27,809 bases of DNA from UBA2428 sp002343545 (lineage in GTDB: Bacteria > Bdellovibrionota > UBA2428). The notes under the pieces were generated by a model that saw nothing but the letters and a program-made list of their open reading frames with translations, searched no databases and had not been told where the DNA came from. The first letter of the stretch is position 1; each line of letters begins with the position of its first letter. Of this stretch, positions 1 through 9,092 are shown piece by piece. The translations under genes and the position numbers were made by a program. The stretch covers positions 1-27,809 of the forward strand of contig CALFZE010000032.1 of assembly GCA_937952285.1 (NCBI GenBank), given 5' to 3'.

Positions 1-2
1 GC

Positions 3-3000
3 TCCGTGGGCGGACGTGGCCCCGCGGGGATTTCGTCGACCGCCAACGGGGGCGGCGGCAGCGGCGGTAGCCAAAGCGGTCTGTTCGGCGGCGGCGGCAG
101 CTACGGCAGCATGAGCGGCTTCTCGCACTCGGCGACCGTGGCGAACGGGCGACCCTACGGCGCCGCGGACTTCGCGTCGGCGCTTTACCTGGGCTCGGGC
201 GGCGGCTTCGGCCACGTCAACCAAAACGGCGGCCCCGGTGGCGGCGGCATCTCGGTCTCCGCGACGACGATCTCGCTCGCTTCGGGCGCGCAGATTCTCA
301 CGCGCGGCCTCCCTTCGGGAGCCTACGGCGGATCGGGTTCCGGCGGCACGATCGTGCTCAGCGCGACGACGCTAAGCGACGCCGGCGCGTCGATCCTCGC
401 CTCGGGCGGCCAAAACACGGGCGGAGCCTCCTACACGAACCACGGCGGCAACGGACGCCTGCAAGTCACCTACGACAGCTGCGGCGGCACGGTCTGCCCG
501 CACGTCTCGGCGCCGGCCAACTACGTTCCCTCCGTGCCGACCTCGCATTGCTCGCTCAGCGGATCGACCTACGTCTGCCGCGGCGTCTCCGACTCGGCCG
601 ACCGTCCCACGACCCTCGCCCGCCAGACCCCGGTCTCCAGCCCGGACGCGAGCCGACAGCCCGTCGTGCGGGTCAGCGGCGGCCTTTCGGCCGTGCAGGG
701 CGCGATCGCCCGTCTCTATAAGGATTCGAGCTGCTCGAGCGGCCAACTCGTCGGCACCGCGACCGTGGGCGCCTCCGGCTACGCCGACGTCCAGACGGTC
801 TCGCTCGCCGACGGCGCTTACGTCTTCTACGCGACCTTCACGAAGCAGTCCGCCGCGGAATCGGCTTGCTCGACGGCGAGCGCGAGCTACGTCGTGAGCA
901 ACGCGGCCGCGAGCGCCCCCACTCTCGCCCTCACGACGCCCGCCGTCTCGCCCGGCAACCAGTCGGCGCCCGCCTTCACGGCGACGCTCGCGAGCGGCAG
1001 CTTCGCGATCGACGAAGTGCTCACCCTGCACGAAGGGGCGAACTGTGCGGCCGCCGCCGTTTCGACGCCCTCGACGCCGGGCGCCGTCGCGAGCGCCCTC
1101 GTTACGCGCGCGGGCGCGATGGCGGAAGGGCTCCAGGACTTCCGCGTGAAGGTCACGACGGCGGCCGGCCACACGTCGTGCACCTCGGCCGTCGCCTACC
1201 GCTACGACAACACGCCGCCCCTGCTCACGACCACGCCCAGCGTCGTCGTGAACCCGAGCAACCTGCTCAACCAGACGCCGAGCATCTACCTCGATTCCTC
1301 GGGCGCCTCGGACGCCGGTTCGGGCGTCGCCGCGATCGAGTACGCCTTCGGCCAGGACCCGAACGGCGGCACGAACATCGTGTCGTGGACGACCTACCCC
1401 GACGAGCCCTTCGTCATCTACGGACTCTCGCTCGTGGACGGCCAGCGCTACTACGTGCACATGCGCGCCAAGGACAACGTCGGGCTCATCTCGAGCCTGC
1501 GCACGACCTCCTTCGTCGTCGACACGACGGCGCCCGACGCCGTGACCGTGGCGGCGGCCTTCGCGGCCGGCGCCAAGTGGAACGACTGGCTCAAGAACGA
1601 CGGAGCGGGCGGAGACATCTACGCGAACCTGGGTAACGCTTGCGTCGGCACCGAAAACTCGGCGACGGCGTGTTTCCACGCCGGCCTCATGAGAAAGGTC
1701 ACCCTTAGCGCCGAAACCTCTTGCGCGGGCCTCGAAGCCCACGACAATCTCGGTGCCTTCGAATGGAGCTGCCGTGTCGAGAGCGGCCAAGCCGTCGTCT
1801 ACTCGACGGCCTTTAAGGCGGGCAAGTCGCTCTCCGATCTCATCGACTTCGCGACCCCCGACTGGAAGACGAACTACGTGACGATCGTCGGCGGGTCGGC
1901 GGCCCCGAGCTACGCAAGCACGGCCGCAAAGTGGTGGACGAACACCGTGAGCGCTCTCCCCGACAACAGCGGATCGACCTCGAGCTCCCTCGCGAGCGCC
2001 GGCACCATCTACGTCCTCGCGAGCACGCGAGAAACCGGCGGATATCGGCTCGCCGCGAACGGCGTCGGTCTCGTCGTGAAACCGGGCGAGACCCTACGAT
2101 GGAATAACAGTTCGACGGCGGTTTCGGGCTGTAGCTACCGAAGCGTCGTTTGCGTCTCGAGCCACTTCTTCACCTGGATCGAGGGGAGCTTCCACGGCGG
2201 CCTGTCGACGAACAAGGCCTCCTACGGAGTCCAGCTCCGCACGACGCGCTTCAACGCGGGCGGGCCGATAACCACCCAGTACGCAACCACCGCAGGGATC
2301 TGGATCGATACCTCACACTACAATCGCTTCGGCGACATCATCGCGAGCAACAATGGGGGCCGGGGCCTCTTTGTCGATGCCGCCCTTGGCAACACCTTTG
2401 GCAACGTGACGGTGAACGAGAACACGGGAACGGGCGTAAACGCCGGTCTTCTCATCCAGCTCGCATCGAACGGCAACACCTTCGGCAACATTACGGCCTG
2501 GAAGAACTCCTCGCACGGAATCTACTTCTACAGCACGGATTCCTTGGATTTCACGGCGGGAACGATCACGGCCACCGAGAATACGGGCGACGGCCTCAAC
2601 ATACTTGGCCAAGAGGTCACCTACACGACCTCCGCCGGAGAGCGTCTCTACACCGGCCTTCGGACGGCGCCCGAATACAACCACTCGATCGGCGACATCG
2701 TTGCTAACGACAACGGCGGATACGGAGTCTATGCCTACGGAACCGACAACTCGAAGTTTGGCAACGTCGAAGCGCTTCGGAACGGATCGAGCGGCATTTA
2801 CCTCTACGCCGCCGTCAACAACTCTTTCGGAAACATCAAAGCTAACGCAAACCGGGGCACGAGTAACTCCGGGGGGCTTGCTCTTGCTCTCGCAAGCGAT
2901 CTCAACAGCTTCGGCAACGTCGAGGCAAAACAAAACCATGCCGGCGGGATCTACTCCTTCAGCACGGATAGCCTCGACCTGACCTTCGGAAACGTCACGG

Positions 3001-5213
3001 CGTCCAACAACGGCTCGGTGACGGCGAACGGAGGGATCACCGTGAGCGCCGCCGAAACCCGCCGGCGCGCAGCGAACGACTACAACTGGGTCATGGGAAC
3101 GATCGAGGCGAACGACAATCGAGGCTTCGGATTGAATCTCGAAGGCGCCGACAACTGCAAATTCGGCGACGTGACGGCCAACTTGAACACGCAGAGCGGC
3201 GTCTACCTGAACCAAGCCACCCGCAACGAGTTCGGCAACGTGACGGCCAACGAAAACAAGGGAACGAGCAACTACTCGGGCATCGGCATCTACTACTCTT
3301 CGAACGACAACCGCTTCGGCGACATCGTCGTTCGCGAAAACGCGAGCTACGGTCTTTACAGCTTTTCGACGGCCTCGAACAACCTCGTCTTCGGCAACGT
3401 CACCGCGGTCAAGAACAAGGCCGGCGGCGGCGTCTATTTCAGCGCCGGATCCGGCCTTCGGCTCGGAAACATCGTGTCGACCGACAACGTCGGCGAAGGC
3501 GTGCGCTTCAGCCTGGCGAACAATTCAAAATTCGGCAACATCACTTCGACCGGCAACACCCAGACTCAGATCTATATCGATGGCACCGTCTTGCAGAACC
3601 TCGAGTTCGGCGACCTCATCGCGAACGGATCGGCGACCTACAACACCCACGGCTTCTACATGCCGGCCTCGACGAGCGCGACGAACATTCGCATCAAGTC
3701 GATCGTCTCGTCGAACAACAACTACTACGGCACCTACGTCGGCAACGCGACGGATTTCACCGTTACGGACTACATGATTTCGTCGAACAACGGATACATA
3801 GGCACCGCCTTCGCGAACCTGACCCGGGGAGCGCTCTCGAACGTGCTCGCCTCGGGTAACGGCAACGTCGGATTCACGATCACGGCCGGCGCGAACACGA
3901 CCCTGCGCAACGTCTCGACGCTCAACAACGCCGGCTACGGTCTCTCGCTCGGCACGGTCTCGAACTTCGACGTCCATAACGTGACCTCGACCGGAAACAC
4001 CCACGGCGTCTATATCGCGAGCGGAACGACGAACCGCTTCACGGGCAGCCTGCAAATGGGCGGCAATACGTCGGCGAACTGCTTGACCGCCGGCACGAAC
4101 CCCGGACTCGTAACGTCGACTTGTACGTCGACCGGTACGGACGGATCATCCGGCTACGGCACCAACCTTTCGACGGCCGTGCTCCGGACGGGCCGCAATC
4201 TGGCCTCGACCTTCGTTGGCTCCATCTCGGCGCCGGGCGACGAGAGCAACGTTTCCGACGGCGGGTCGGGACTTGGCTTTGGATTTGCGGAGTGGTCGCA
4301 GTATTTTGACTACTTTAACTTCGACAACGCCTTCCGCAACTGGGGAAGACGCGACACGGCCTCCTCGAGCCCGCTCGTGTCGACGAACCGCGGGGCTTGC
4401 GCCGCCGGAGGAATCTGCCAAATCTACGACTGGTCACTCTCGAAAGACGACATGATCCTACTCAACCGTTCCGGTAACGGTACGAACGTGAACAACGGCT
4501 CGTCGATGACGTCGAACGGTAGCTACTCGACCGGCGACAACACCTTCGGCGCCGGCCAGGCCTGCCCCGTGCAGACCCTCGGCGACCAAGCCCTCGAGAG
4601 CCGTCCTTTCGCGGCGAGTTCGACGATCTACGGCGCGAACCTGAGCTTGCGCAACGCCTTCGTCTCGGAGGGGTCGACGACCTCTTGCTACGGCGGCGAT
4701 ACGAACGGGAACGGCGTCGTCGACGGCGGCGAAACTTGGACCTACGGAAGTGCGTGCGTCCAACGTTATCTCGCGGGCGCCATCGAGATCTACGGCGAAA
4801 CCTTCTTCAAGACGGTTTCGACGGACCGCGCGGGCCTCGAGGTCCTGGGCGACACGACGTCCGACACGACGGGCCTTTGCACCGTGGAAACGTGCAACTT
4901 GGGCGCCGAAGTCGCGGGCGACAACCTCGGCGACGACGACGGCGTCTGCGAAGCCGGCGAGGTTTGCTACTGGGGCGACGAAGACGGCGTCTGCGAAGTG
5001 GGCGAAGCCTGCCGCGTCGGCGACGACGACGGGTTGTGCGAGAGCGGCGAAGACTGCTTCTACGCGCCGAACTTCGGTCCCTACCAAGGCCACTTCCCAA
5101 CGACGGGTTCCACGCCTATCCTGAAGGACGCGGCCAACCAGTGTACATGGTCGAGCAACGGCGGAACGATCTCGGGAGTGCAGATGTATGGCTATCCAAA
5201 GAACGGCCGCTAA
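3..5213 (+). CDS. Giant secreted right-handed beta-helix protein (5' end outside window)
   Basis: The frame is open to the left edge, so the N-terminus and any signal peptide are missing; about 1735 residues are visible. Order seen (numbering from the GTG at 6): a Gly/Ser-rich stretch (about 1-160), two or three Ig/FN3-like beta-sandwich segments (about 200-510, with DNTPP and DTTAPD linkers), a spacer, then a long array of parallel beta-helix coils (about 730-1350) repeating variants of N-x-F-G-N-[IV]-x-A-x-x-N, as in PbH1/NosD-type repeats. The tail has an ideal 12-residue EF-hand loop (4698-4733) and three 15-residue acidic Cys repeats (4929-5063). This fits an extracellular adhesin or polysaccharide-binding/degrading surface protein; no catalytic residues were recognised, so enzyme activity is not claimed. 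The 3' end overlaps the PilZ gene by 26 bases. Confidence 0.85.
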   Translation, partial: SVGGRGPAGISSTANGGGGSGGSQSGLFGGGGSYGSMSGFSHSATVANGRPYGAADFASALYLGSGGGFGHVNQNGGPGGGGISVSATTISLASGAQILTRGLPSGAYGGSGSGGTIVLSATTLSDAGASILASGGQNTGGASYTNHGGNGRLQVTYDSCGGTVCPHVSAPANYVPSVPTSHCSLSGSTYVCRGVSDSADRPTTLARQTPVSSPDASRQPVVRVSGGLSAVQGAIARLYKDSSCSSGQLVGTATVGASGYADVQTVSLADGAYVFYATFTKQSAAESACSTASASYVVSNAAASAPTLALTTPAVSPGNQSAPAFTATLASGSFAIDEVLTLHEGANCAAAAVSTPSTPGAVASALVTRAGAMAEGLQDFRVKVTTAAGHTSCTSAVAYRYDNTPPLLTTTPSVVVNPSNLLNQTPSIYLDSSGASDAGSGVAAIEYAFGQDPNGGTNIVSWTTYPDEPFVIYGLSLVDGQRYYVHMRAKDNVGLISSLRTTSFVVDTTAPDAVTVAAAFAAGAKWNDWLKNDGAGGDIYANLGNACVGTENSATACFHAGLMRKVTLSAETSCAGLEAHDNLGAFEWSCRVESGQAVVYSTAFKAGKSLSDLIDFATPDWKTNYVTIVGGSAAPSYASTAAKWWTNTVSALPDNSGSTSSSLASAGTIYVLASTRETGGYRLAANGVGLVVKPGETLRWNNSSTAVSGCSYRSVVCVSSHFFTWIEGSFHGGLSTNKASYGVQLRTTRFNAGGPITTQYATTAGIWIDTSHYNRFGDIIASNNGGRGLFVDAALGNTFGNVTVNENTGTGVNAGLLIQLASNGNTFGNITAWKNSSHGIYFYSTDSLDFTAGTITATENTGDGLNILGQEVTYTTSAGERLYTGLRTAPEYNHSIGDIVANDNGGYGVYAYGTDNSKFGNVEALRNGSSGIYLYAAVNNSFGNIKANANRGTSNSGGLALALASDLNSFGNVEAKQNHAGGIYSFSTDSLDLTFGNVTASNNGSVTANGGITVSAAETRRRAANDYNWVMGTIEANDNRGFGLNLEGADNCKFGDVTANLNTQSGVYLNQATRNEFGNVTANENKGTSNYSGIGIYYSSNDNRFGDIVVRENASYGLYSFSTASNNLVFGNVTAVKNKAGGGVYFSAGSGLRLGNIVSTDNVGEGVRFSLANNSKFGNITSTGNTQTQIYIDGTVLQNLEFGDLIANGSATYNTHGFYMPASTSATNIRIKSIVSSNNNYYGTYVGNATDFTVTDYMISSNNGYIGTAFANLTRGALSNVLASGNGNVGFTITAGANTTLRNVSTLNNAGYGLSLGTVSNFDVHNVTSTGNTHGVYIASGTTNRFTGSLQMGGNTSANCLTAGTNPGLVTSTCTSTGTDGSSGYGTNLSTAVLRTGRNLASTFVGSISAPGDESNVSDGGSGLGFGFAEWSQYFDYFNFDNAFRNWGRRDTASSSPLVSTNRGACAAGGICQIYDWSLSKDDMILLNRSGNGTNVNNGSSMTSNGSYSTGDNTFGAGQACPVQTLGDQALESRPFAASSTIYGANLSLRNAFVSEGSTTSCYGGDTNGNGVVDGGETWTYGSACVQRYLAGAIEIYGETFFKTVSTDRAGLEVLGDTTSDTTGLCTVETCNLGAEVAGDNLGDDDGVCEAGEVCYWGDEDGVCEVGEACRVGDDDGLCESGEDCFYAPNFGPYQGHFPTTGSTPILKDAANQCTWSSNGGTISGVQMYGYPKNGR
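4698..4733 (+). other. EF-hand/dockerin-type calcium loop in the beta-helix protein
   Basis: The encoded 12 residues DTNGNGVVDGGE match the canonical calcium loop: D1, N3, N5, backbone position 7, D9, E12. Such loops in secreted proteins usually bind Ca2+ and stabilise the fold. Binding is inferred from the pattern only. Confidence 0.6.
4929..5063 (+). repeat. Three tandem 45-bp / 15-residue acidic Cys repeats
   Basis: Three consecutive units follow G-D-[DE]-D-G-x-C-E-x-G-E-x-C-x-x. Each has two cysteines six residues apart and an acidic D-x-D-G core, suggesting a disulfide-pinned, metal-binding mini-motif. The DNA units are also similar, consistent with tandem duplication. A degenerate Cys-containing stretch precedes them (about 4880-4925). 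Confidence 0.75.
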
Positions 5214-5934
5214 GGGCCGCTGGGGTTACGCCAAAAAACCCTGGTTCGTGAAGCTCGCGGCTTCCCTCTTGCTCGGCCTGGCGCCGCTCCAGTTTTTTTT
5301 CGCGCTCGCGATGTCGGGTCATCCCGACCGCTTTTCGCCCGCGTTCGTCGCGGAGATCCTCGGGCGGCTCTCTTCGGCGCAGTGGATGCTCATCGTCTCC
5401 ACCATGACGGCGGGGGCCGCCCTGCTTTACGTGCGCCGAGCGACGCTCTTGCTGGCCGTCGCCGCCTGCGTCGGACTCATCGCCTATAACCTTTTCGCCA
5501 CGCGGAGCTTCGCGTGGCCGCTCGCGCTCTTCGCGATCCTGCTGCTCGCCACGCCCTTCTCGCGCCCTTACCTGAATCAGGGGCTGCGTTGGTGGGAGCG
5601 CGCCAGCCGTTACCGCCTGCCCGGCTTGCGCCTGCGCGACGCGAAGGACGATCCCTTCGAAGTCGTCGACATTTCGGCGTCGGGTTGCTGCGTACGGGGC
5701 CCGTCCGCCCACGCGCTCGAGGGCGCGGCCGTCTTTCGGATCCCCGGACTGGACTTCGAGATCCCCGCCCGCCTCGTGCGCGCCGACGATCGCGACCAGG
5801 GTTATCGCTTTGAGCTCACGCCGTCACGGCGTCGACGTCTCGCCCGCCACCTTCGTCACCTGAACCGGAACCCGGCCGCCCGCGCGAAGGCCGCGGACTC
5901 CGCTCCGCCCTCCCGAGGAGTTTCCAACCTATGA
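5188..5934 (+). CDS. Membrane protein with C-terminal PilZ domain
   Basis: 248 residues. Hydrophobic segments at about 24-42, 66-81, 86-104 and 108-122 form a membrane region. A cytosolic PilZ-like domain follows (about 138-225): an Arg-rich entry (R141, R143, R148, R150) and DISASG at 161-166, matching the D/N-x-S-x-x-G c-di-GMP motif. PilZ domains are c-di-GMP receptors, so this is probably a membrane-bound c-di-GMP effector; ligand binding is inferred. GGGAG at 5174-5178 lies 9 bases before the ATG, supporting this start even though it overlaps the upstream gene by 26 bases. The stop overlaps the next ATG (ATGA), indicating translational coupling. Confidence 0.8.
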   Translation: MAIQRTAAKGRWGYAKKPWFVKLAASLLLGLAPLQFFFALAMSGHPDRFSPAFVAEILGRLSSAQWMLIVSTMTAGAALLYVRRATLLLAVAACVGLIAYNLFATRSFAWPLALFAILLLATPFSRPYLNQGLRWWERASRYRLPGLRLRDAKDDPFEVVDISASGCCVRGPSAHALEGAAVFRIPGLDFEIPARLVRADDRDQGYRFELTPSRRRRLARHLRHLNRNPAARAKAADSAPPSRGVSNL

Positions 5935-6449
5935 GCTCGACCCCGCGAATTTCGCTCCCACGCGCGTTGATCGGCGCTTTCGTCGTGATCGCCGCCGTTT
6001 TCGCGCTGAAGCTCTGGCGGAAGCGCTCCGGGCCCGAGGCCTGCGCCAAGGCGTTGCGGCAAAGCGTCGCGACGCATCGGCGCGTCGCCGAAAGCGCGGC
6101 GCTCCTGATCGAAGTCGCCAAGCACGCCGAGCTCTCGCCCGCGGCGCAAACGACCGCTCGCGAGCTAACGCTCGCCCGCTACGCCTTCCGTCAGATCGAA
6201 GAAAAAACCGAGGAAGGCGGCCGCCTCGATCCCGTTCGCGACGCCGAAGCCATCGCGCGCTACCGCGAAGCGCTCCCGCGGATTCCGGCACTCGGCGAAG
6301 AGCTGCTCGCGGATCCGAGGAACTTCGCGACCCGTCCGGACGCGAACCGTCACACGCTTCCCTTCGAAGAACTCAAAAAAGTCTGGGACAAGGAAAGCGC
6401 CGAGCTCAAAACCGCGCAAGACGTCGATCTCGATGCCTGCGCCCCCTAG
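5931..6449 (+). CDS. Single-pass membrane protein of unknown function
   Basis: 172 residues; family not recognised. One transmembrane helix (about 11-27) is followed by a charged, mainly helical region rich in Ala, Glu and Arg, probably periplasmic. The ATG overlaps the PilZ stop (ATGA) and is preceded by CGAGGAG at 5914-5920. Coupling to the PilZ gene suggests the two work together at the inner membrane, but no function can be assigned. It ends 18 bases from the convergent gene at 6468. Confidence 0.7.
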   Translation: MSSTPRISLPRALIGAFVVIAAVFALKLWRKRSGPEACAKALRQSVATHRRVAESAALLIEVAKHAELSPAAQTTARELTLARYAFRQIEEKTEEGGRLDPVRDAEAIARYREALPRIPALGEELLADPRNFATRPDANRHTLPFEELKKVWDKESAELKTAQDVDLDACAP

Positions 6450-6467
6450 CGCGCGGCCACCCCGGCC

Positions 6468-6788
6468 TTACTCGAAAATCCAGCACATGAAATCGTGACG
6501 ATCCCATTCGGACTCGACGAAGGTCTCGAGAAACTGCGCGCCCGAAGACCCCGCGACCGAAAGCCCGGCGGCGAAATCCTCGAGGGTGACCCGCACGAGC
6601 CGGCCTTCCTCGACGCGAACTTCGTAGCGAAAACGCGCGAGCCCGGGGTCGCCGAGCTCGTCGCTACGCTCCGTCGCCACGAACGCGCCCGTCGCGGGCA
6701 CGCGCAGGTCGAACTTGGAAAGAACTTGGTCGTAATCCAGGTTCGCGAGCAGGGCACAACTCAAGAGGACCCCGCTCGCGATTCCCAC
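6468..6788 (-). CDS. Small exported protein downstream of prpC
   Basis: 106 residues, unrecognised. The GTG start lies one base after the prpC stop, so it is probably translated by coupling. The N-terminus is hydrophobic with LLSC at residues 8-11, but it lacks the usual positive n-region, so signal peptide or lipoprotein status is uncertain. The rest is acidic and beta-rich with no catalytic motif. An overlapping frame across 6446-6757 has the composition of a shadow and was not chosen. Confidence 0.55.
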   Translation of the reverse strand: MGIASGVLLSCALLANLDYDQVLSKFDLRVPATGAFVATERSDELGDPGLARFRYEVRVEEGRLVRVTLEDFAAGLSVAGSSGAQFLETFVESEWDRHDFMCWIFE

Positions 6789-6789
6789 C

Positions 6790-7959
6790 TTACGCGCGCT
6801 CCGCGAGCGCCTTGACGGGACGCTGGGCCGCGCCCGTGTACTTCGTGAGCGGACGGATGAGGCGGTTCGCCGCGGCCTGCTCGAAGACGTGCGCCGACCA
6901 ACCCGTCGTGCGCGCCATCACGAAGATCGGCGTGAACATATCGATCTCGAAGCCCATGAGGTAGTACGCGGGACCCGCCGGGAAATCGAGGTTCGGGTGG
7001 ATGTCTTTTTCTTTGAGCATGACGGCCTTGAGCACGTCCGAGATCTCGTGCCACTTCTTCTCGCCCTTGAGCGCGGCGACCATGCGGCCGTACTTGTCCA
7101 TCGTGGGCACGCGCGAGTCGCCCGTCTTGTAGACGCGGTGGCCGAAGCCCATGACCTTGCGCTTATTCTTGAGCGCGTCGAGCATCCACTGCTCGGCCTT
7201 CGAGGCCTCGCCGACTTCCTTGAGCATGTGCATGACTTGCTCGTTCGCGCCGCCGTGGAGCGGGCCCTTGAGCGAGCCGATGCCGGCGACGGTCGCCGAG
7301 AAGATGTCCGACATCGTCGAGGCGACGACGCGAGAGGTGAAGGTCGAGGCGTTGAAGCCGTGCTCGGCGTAAAGGATGAGCGACACGTCGAAGGCTTTGA
7401 CGACGTCCTTGTGCGGAACTTCGCCGAAGCACATGTGGAAGAAGTTCTCGCTCATCGAGAGGTCGGCCTTCGGCGCGATCGGCTCGAGGCCCTTGCGACA
7501 ACGGTAGTCGGCCGCGATGATCGTCGGGATCTTCGCGAGCATCGTGACGGCGTGGTCGTAGTTCGAGGGCGAACCCTTGAAGGCGTCCTTCGGCGACCAG
7601 GTCTCTTCGTCCTTCGAGGTGAACTCCATGCCGAGGTAGCTCACGCCCGTGCGGACGGTGTCCATGGGGTGCGCGGCCTTCGGGTAGAGTTTGATCGAGT
7701 CGAGCAGCGGCTTCGAGAGCGCGCGCTGCGAGCGCTCGGCCTTCGTGAAAGTTTCGAGCTGGGCCTTCGTGGGGAGTTCGCCGTGCCACAAGAGGTAGGC
7801 GACTTCTTCGAAGGAGCACTTGTCGGCGAGGTCTTGCACCGCATAGCCACGGTACGTGAGCGAGTTCGTTTCGGGCATGACCTTCGAGACGGCGCTTTCG
7901 TCGACGACGACGCCTTCGAGGCCCTTTTTGATTTCGGTGGGAGCGGCAGCCTGGGACAT
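6790..7959 (-). CDS. prpC: 2-methylcitrate synthase / citrate synthase family
   Basis: 389 residues, normal for the short citrate synthase family. Catalytic positions are present: H200 (AEHGFNAST), H235 (GPLHGGANE), H274 (GFGHRVYK) and D325 (HPNLDFPAGP). The enzyme condenses oxaloacetate with propionyl-CoA or acetyl-CoA. The 2-methylcitrate role is chosen because prpD and prpB lie within 7 kb; citrate synthase activity cannot be excluded from sequence. A strong AGGAGG precedes the ATG. It is transcribed opposite to prpD/prpB and no PrpR-type regulator is visible. Confidence 0.9.
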   Translation of the reverse strand: MSQAAAPTEIKKGLEGVVVDESAVSKVMPETNSLTYRGYAVQDLADKCSFEEVAYLLWHGELPTKAQLETFTKAERSQRALSKPLLDSIKLYPKAAHPMDTVRTGVSYLGMEFTSKDEETWSPKDAFKGSPSNYDHAVTMLAKIPTIIAADYRCRKGLEPIAPKADLSMSENFFHMCFGEVPHKDVVKAFDVSLILYAEHGFNASTFTSRVVASTMSDIFSATVAGIGSLKGPLHGGANEQVMHMLKEVGEASKAEQWMLDALKNKRKVMGFGHRVYKTGDSRVPTMDKYGRMVAALKGEKKWHEISDVLKAVMLKEKDIHPNLDFPAGPAYYLMGFEIDMFTPIFVMARTTGWSAHVFEQAAANRLIRPLTKYTGAAQRPVKALAERA

Positions 7960-8038
7960 AGTAACCTCCTATGTGATGAGGCTGTCCTAACACGCGCCCC
8001 CCAACGCGGCGAGACACCCCCGCCCCCGGGCCCAAAAA

Positions 8039-8141
8039 GGCGTCAGGCACTTTTGGGTAGCGCAGCTGCGTCAAACAGGGCGTATTCCCATAGCTATGGA
8101 TGACCTTGACGCGGCTGCGCTACCCAAAAGTGCCTGACGCC
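8039..8141. repeat. Inverted repeat copy A (REP-like element)
   Basis: Two 36-base arms (8039-8074 and 8106-8141) are reverse complements with one mismatch, around a 31-base loop that contains a perfect 12-base palindrome (8088-8099). The outer GGCGTCAGGC and the inner TGCGTCA are shared with copies B and C; the middle of the arm differs. The right arm ends one base before the stop codon of the 8142 metallopeptidase and the element lies upstream of prpC. There is no terminal T-tract, so classic intrinsic termination is not obvious. Confidence 0.9.
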
Positions 8142-9026
8142 CTAGAGGCGGTACCAGCAGGCCGGGCGGAGGCCGCGATCATGGCCCGCCGCCGCGTAGC
8201 AAGTCCCCGCGTGGGGGTCGCTGCCGCTCACGCGCTCGGCCGGGTCGACCGTACAGAGGCTTCCCTGAAAGAGAGTATCCAAACGGCACTGGGCCTTGGG
8301 GTGGCTCTCGTCGAGCTCCCGCGCCACGTGCGGGTCGGGCGTGTTGAAAGCCGGGGCGCGTCCTTCCTTGCCGACGTCCGCGAAGAAAAGTCCGAGCTCA
8401 AAGGCCGCGATCGAAGCGCGACGGCAAAGGTCGAGTTTGGCCGCGTCCGCGAACTGACGACGACACTCCGTTTCGGCGAAGGGGTCCACGGCGCGATCCT
8501 TCAGGAAAGCCGCGTTGTCCGCGGCCCCGTGGACGCGGTGAAAACACTTCAGCGTGGCGAAGTAGTCGGATTGTCCCTCGACCGAAGCCCAGCGCGCGCG
8601 CGAAGCCGGCCCGCGGCGGGGCGCGCCGCCGTAGTGGTGGCCGAACTCATGGCAGGCCACGAGCAGGAAGGCGTCTTCGGTCATGAGCGGGTGGCGGGCG
8701 AGCCCCCCGAACATGTGGATGAACTGCTGGCCTTGCTTGTCGACCGATGCGTAGGCATTCACCGACGCGTCCTGCCAGCGGCGCTCGATGCGGACGCGCG
8801 AGGAGGCCGAGGAGTACGCCGCCTCGAGCCGATCCAGGATCGCGTCGAAGCTCGCCCGGTCGAGACCACCCGCCTGCTCCGTGCCGATCTCGCGGACGGG
8901 GAAACTCAGATCGTTCGGCGGCACGATCCCCTCGCAGAGCGAGATCGAACGCCACGGCAAAGCCGCGACCGAAGCCGTCACGAGCAGCCCCAACGCGACG
9001 AGCGCGGGCGTGGACATTTTTTTCAT
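8142..9026 (-). CDS. Secreted zinc metallopeptidase (HEFGH type)
   Basis: 294 residues. An N-terminal signal peptide (about 1-22) is followed by a mature protein with the zinc motif HEFGH (126-130), directly followed by HYGGAP, and EGQSDYFA (150-157), whose E150 is the likely third zinc ligand, giving a gluzincin-like site. Many cysteines (for example C31, C125, C161) suggest disulfides and a periplasmic or extracellular location. Protease activity is inferred from the motif; substrate unknown. GGGGAGG lies about 6 bases before the ATG. The gene stops exactly against repeat copy A. Confidence 0.8.
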   Translation of the reverse strand: MKKMSTPALVALGLLVTASVAALPWRSISLCEGIVPPNDLSFPVREIGTEQAGGLDRASFDAILDRLEAAYSSASSRVRIERRWQDASVNAYASVDKQGQQFIHMFGGLARHPLMTEDAFLLVACHEFGHHYGGAPRRGPASRARWASVEGQSDYFATLKCFHRVHGAADNAAFLKDRAVDPFAETECRRQFADAAKLDLCRRASIAAFELGLFFADVGKEGRAPAFNTPDPHVARELDESHPKAQCRLDTLFQGSLCTVDPAERVSGSDPHAGTCYAAAGHDRGLRPACWYRL

Positions 9027-9092
9027 GACGATCCTCCCCGCGTCCGATTCTAAGCCGATTTCAACGGAGGGGAAGCGCGAGCGAAAAAGAAG

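Noticed and set aside
372..1790. Long minus-strand frame (472 codons) opposite the beta-helix gene
   Set aside because: Arg/Val/Gly-rich shadow of a GC-rich gene; the plus strand has coherent Ig-like domains.
6889..8103. 404-codon plus-strand frame
   Set aside because: Antisense shadow of prpC, which carries all catalytic residues.
8100..8141. Peptide starts with LRYPKVPDA-type sequence read out of the repeats
   Set aside because: Several frames share this string only because they translate the inverted repeats.
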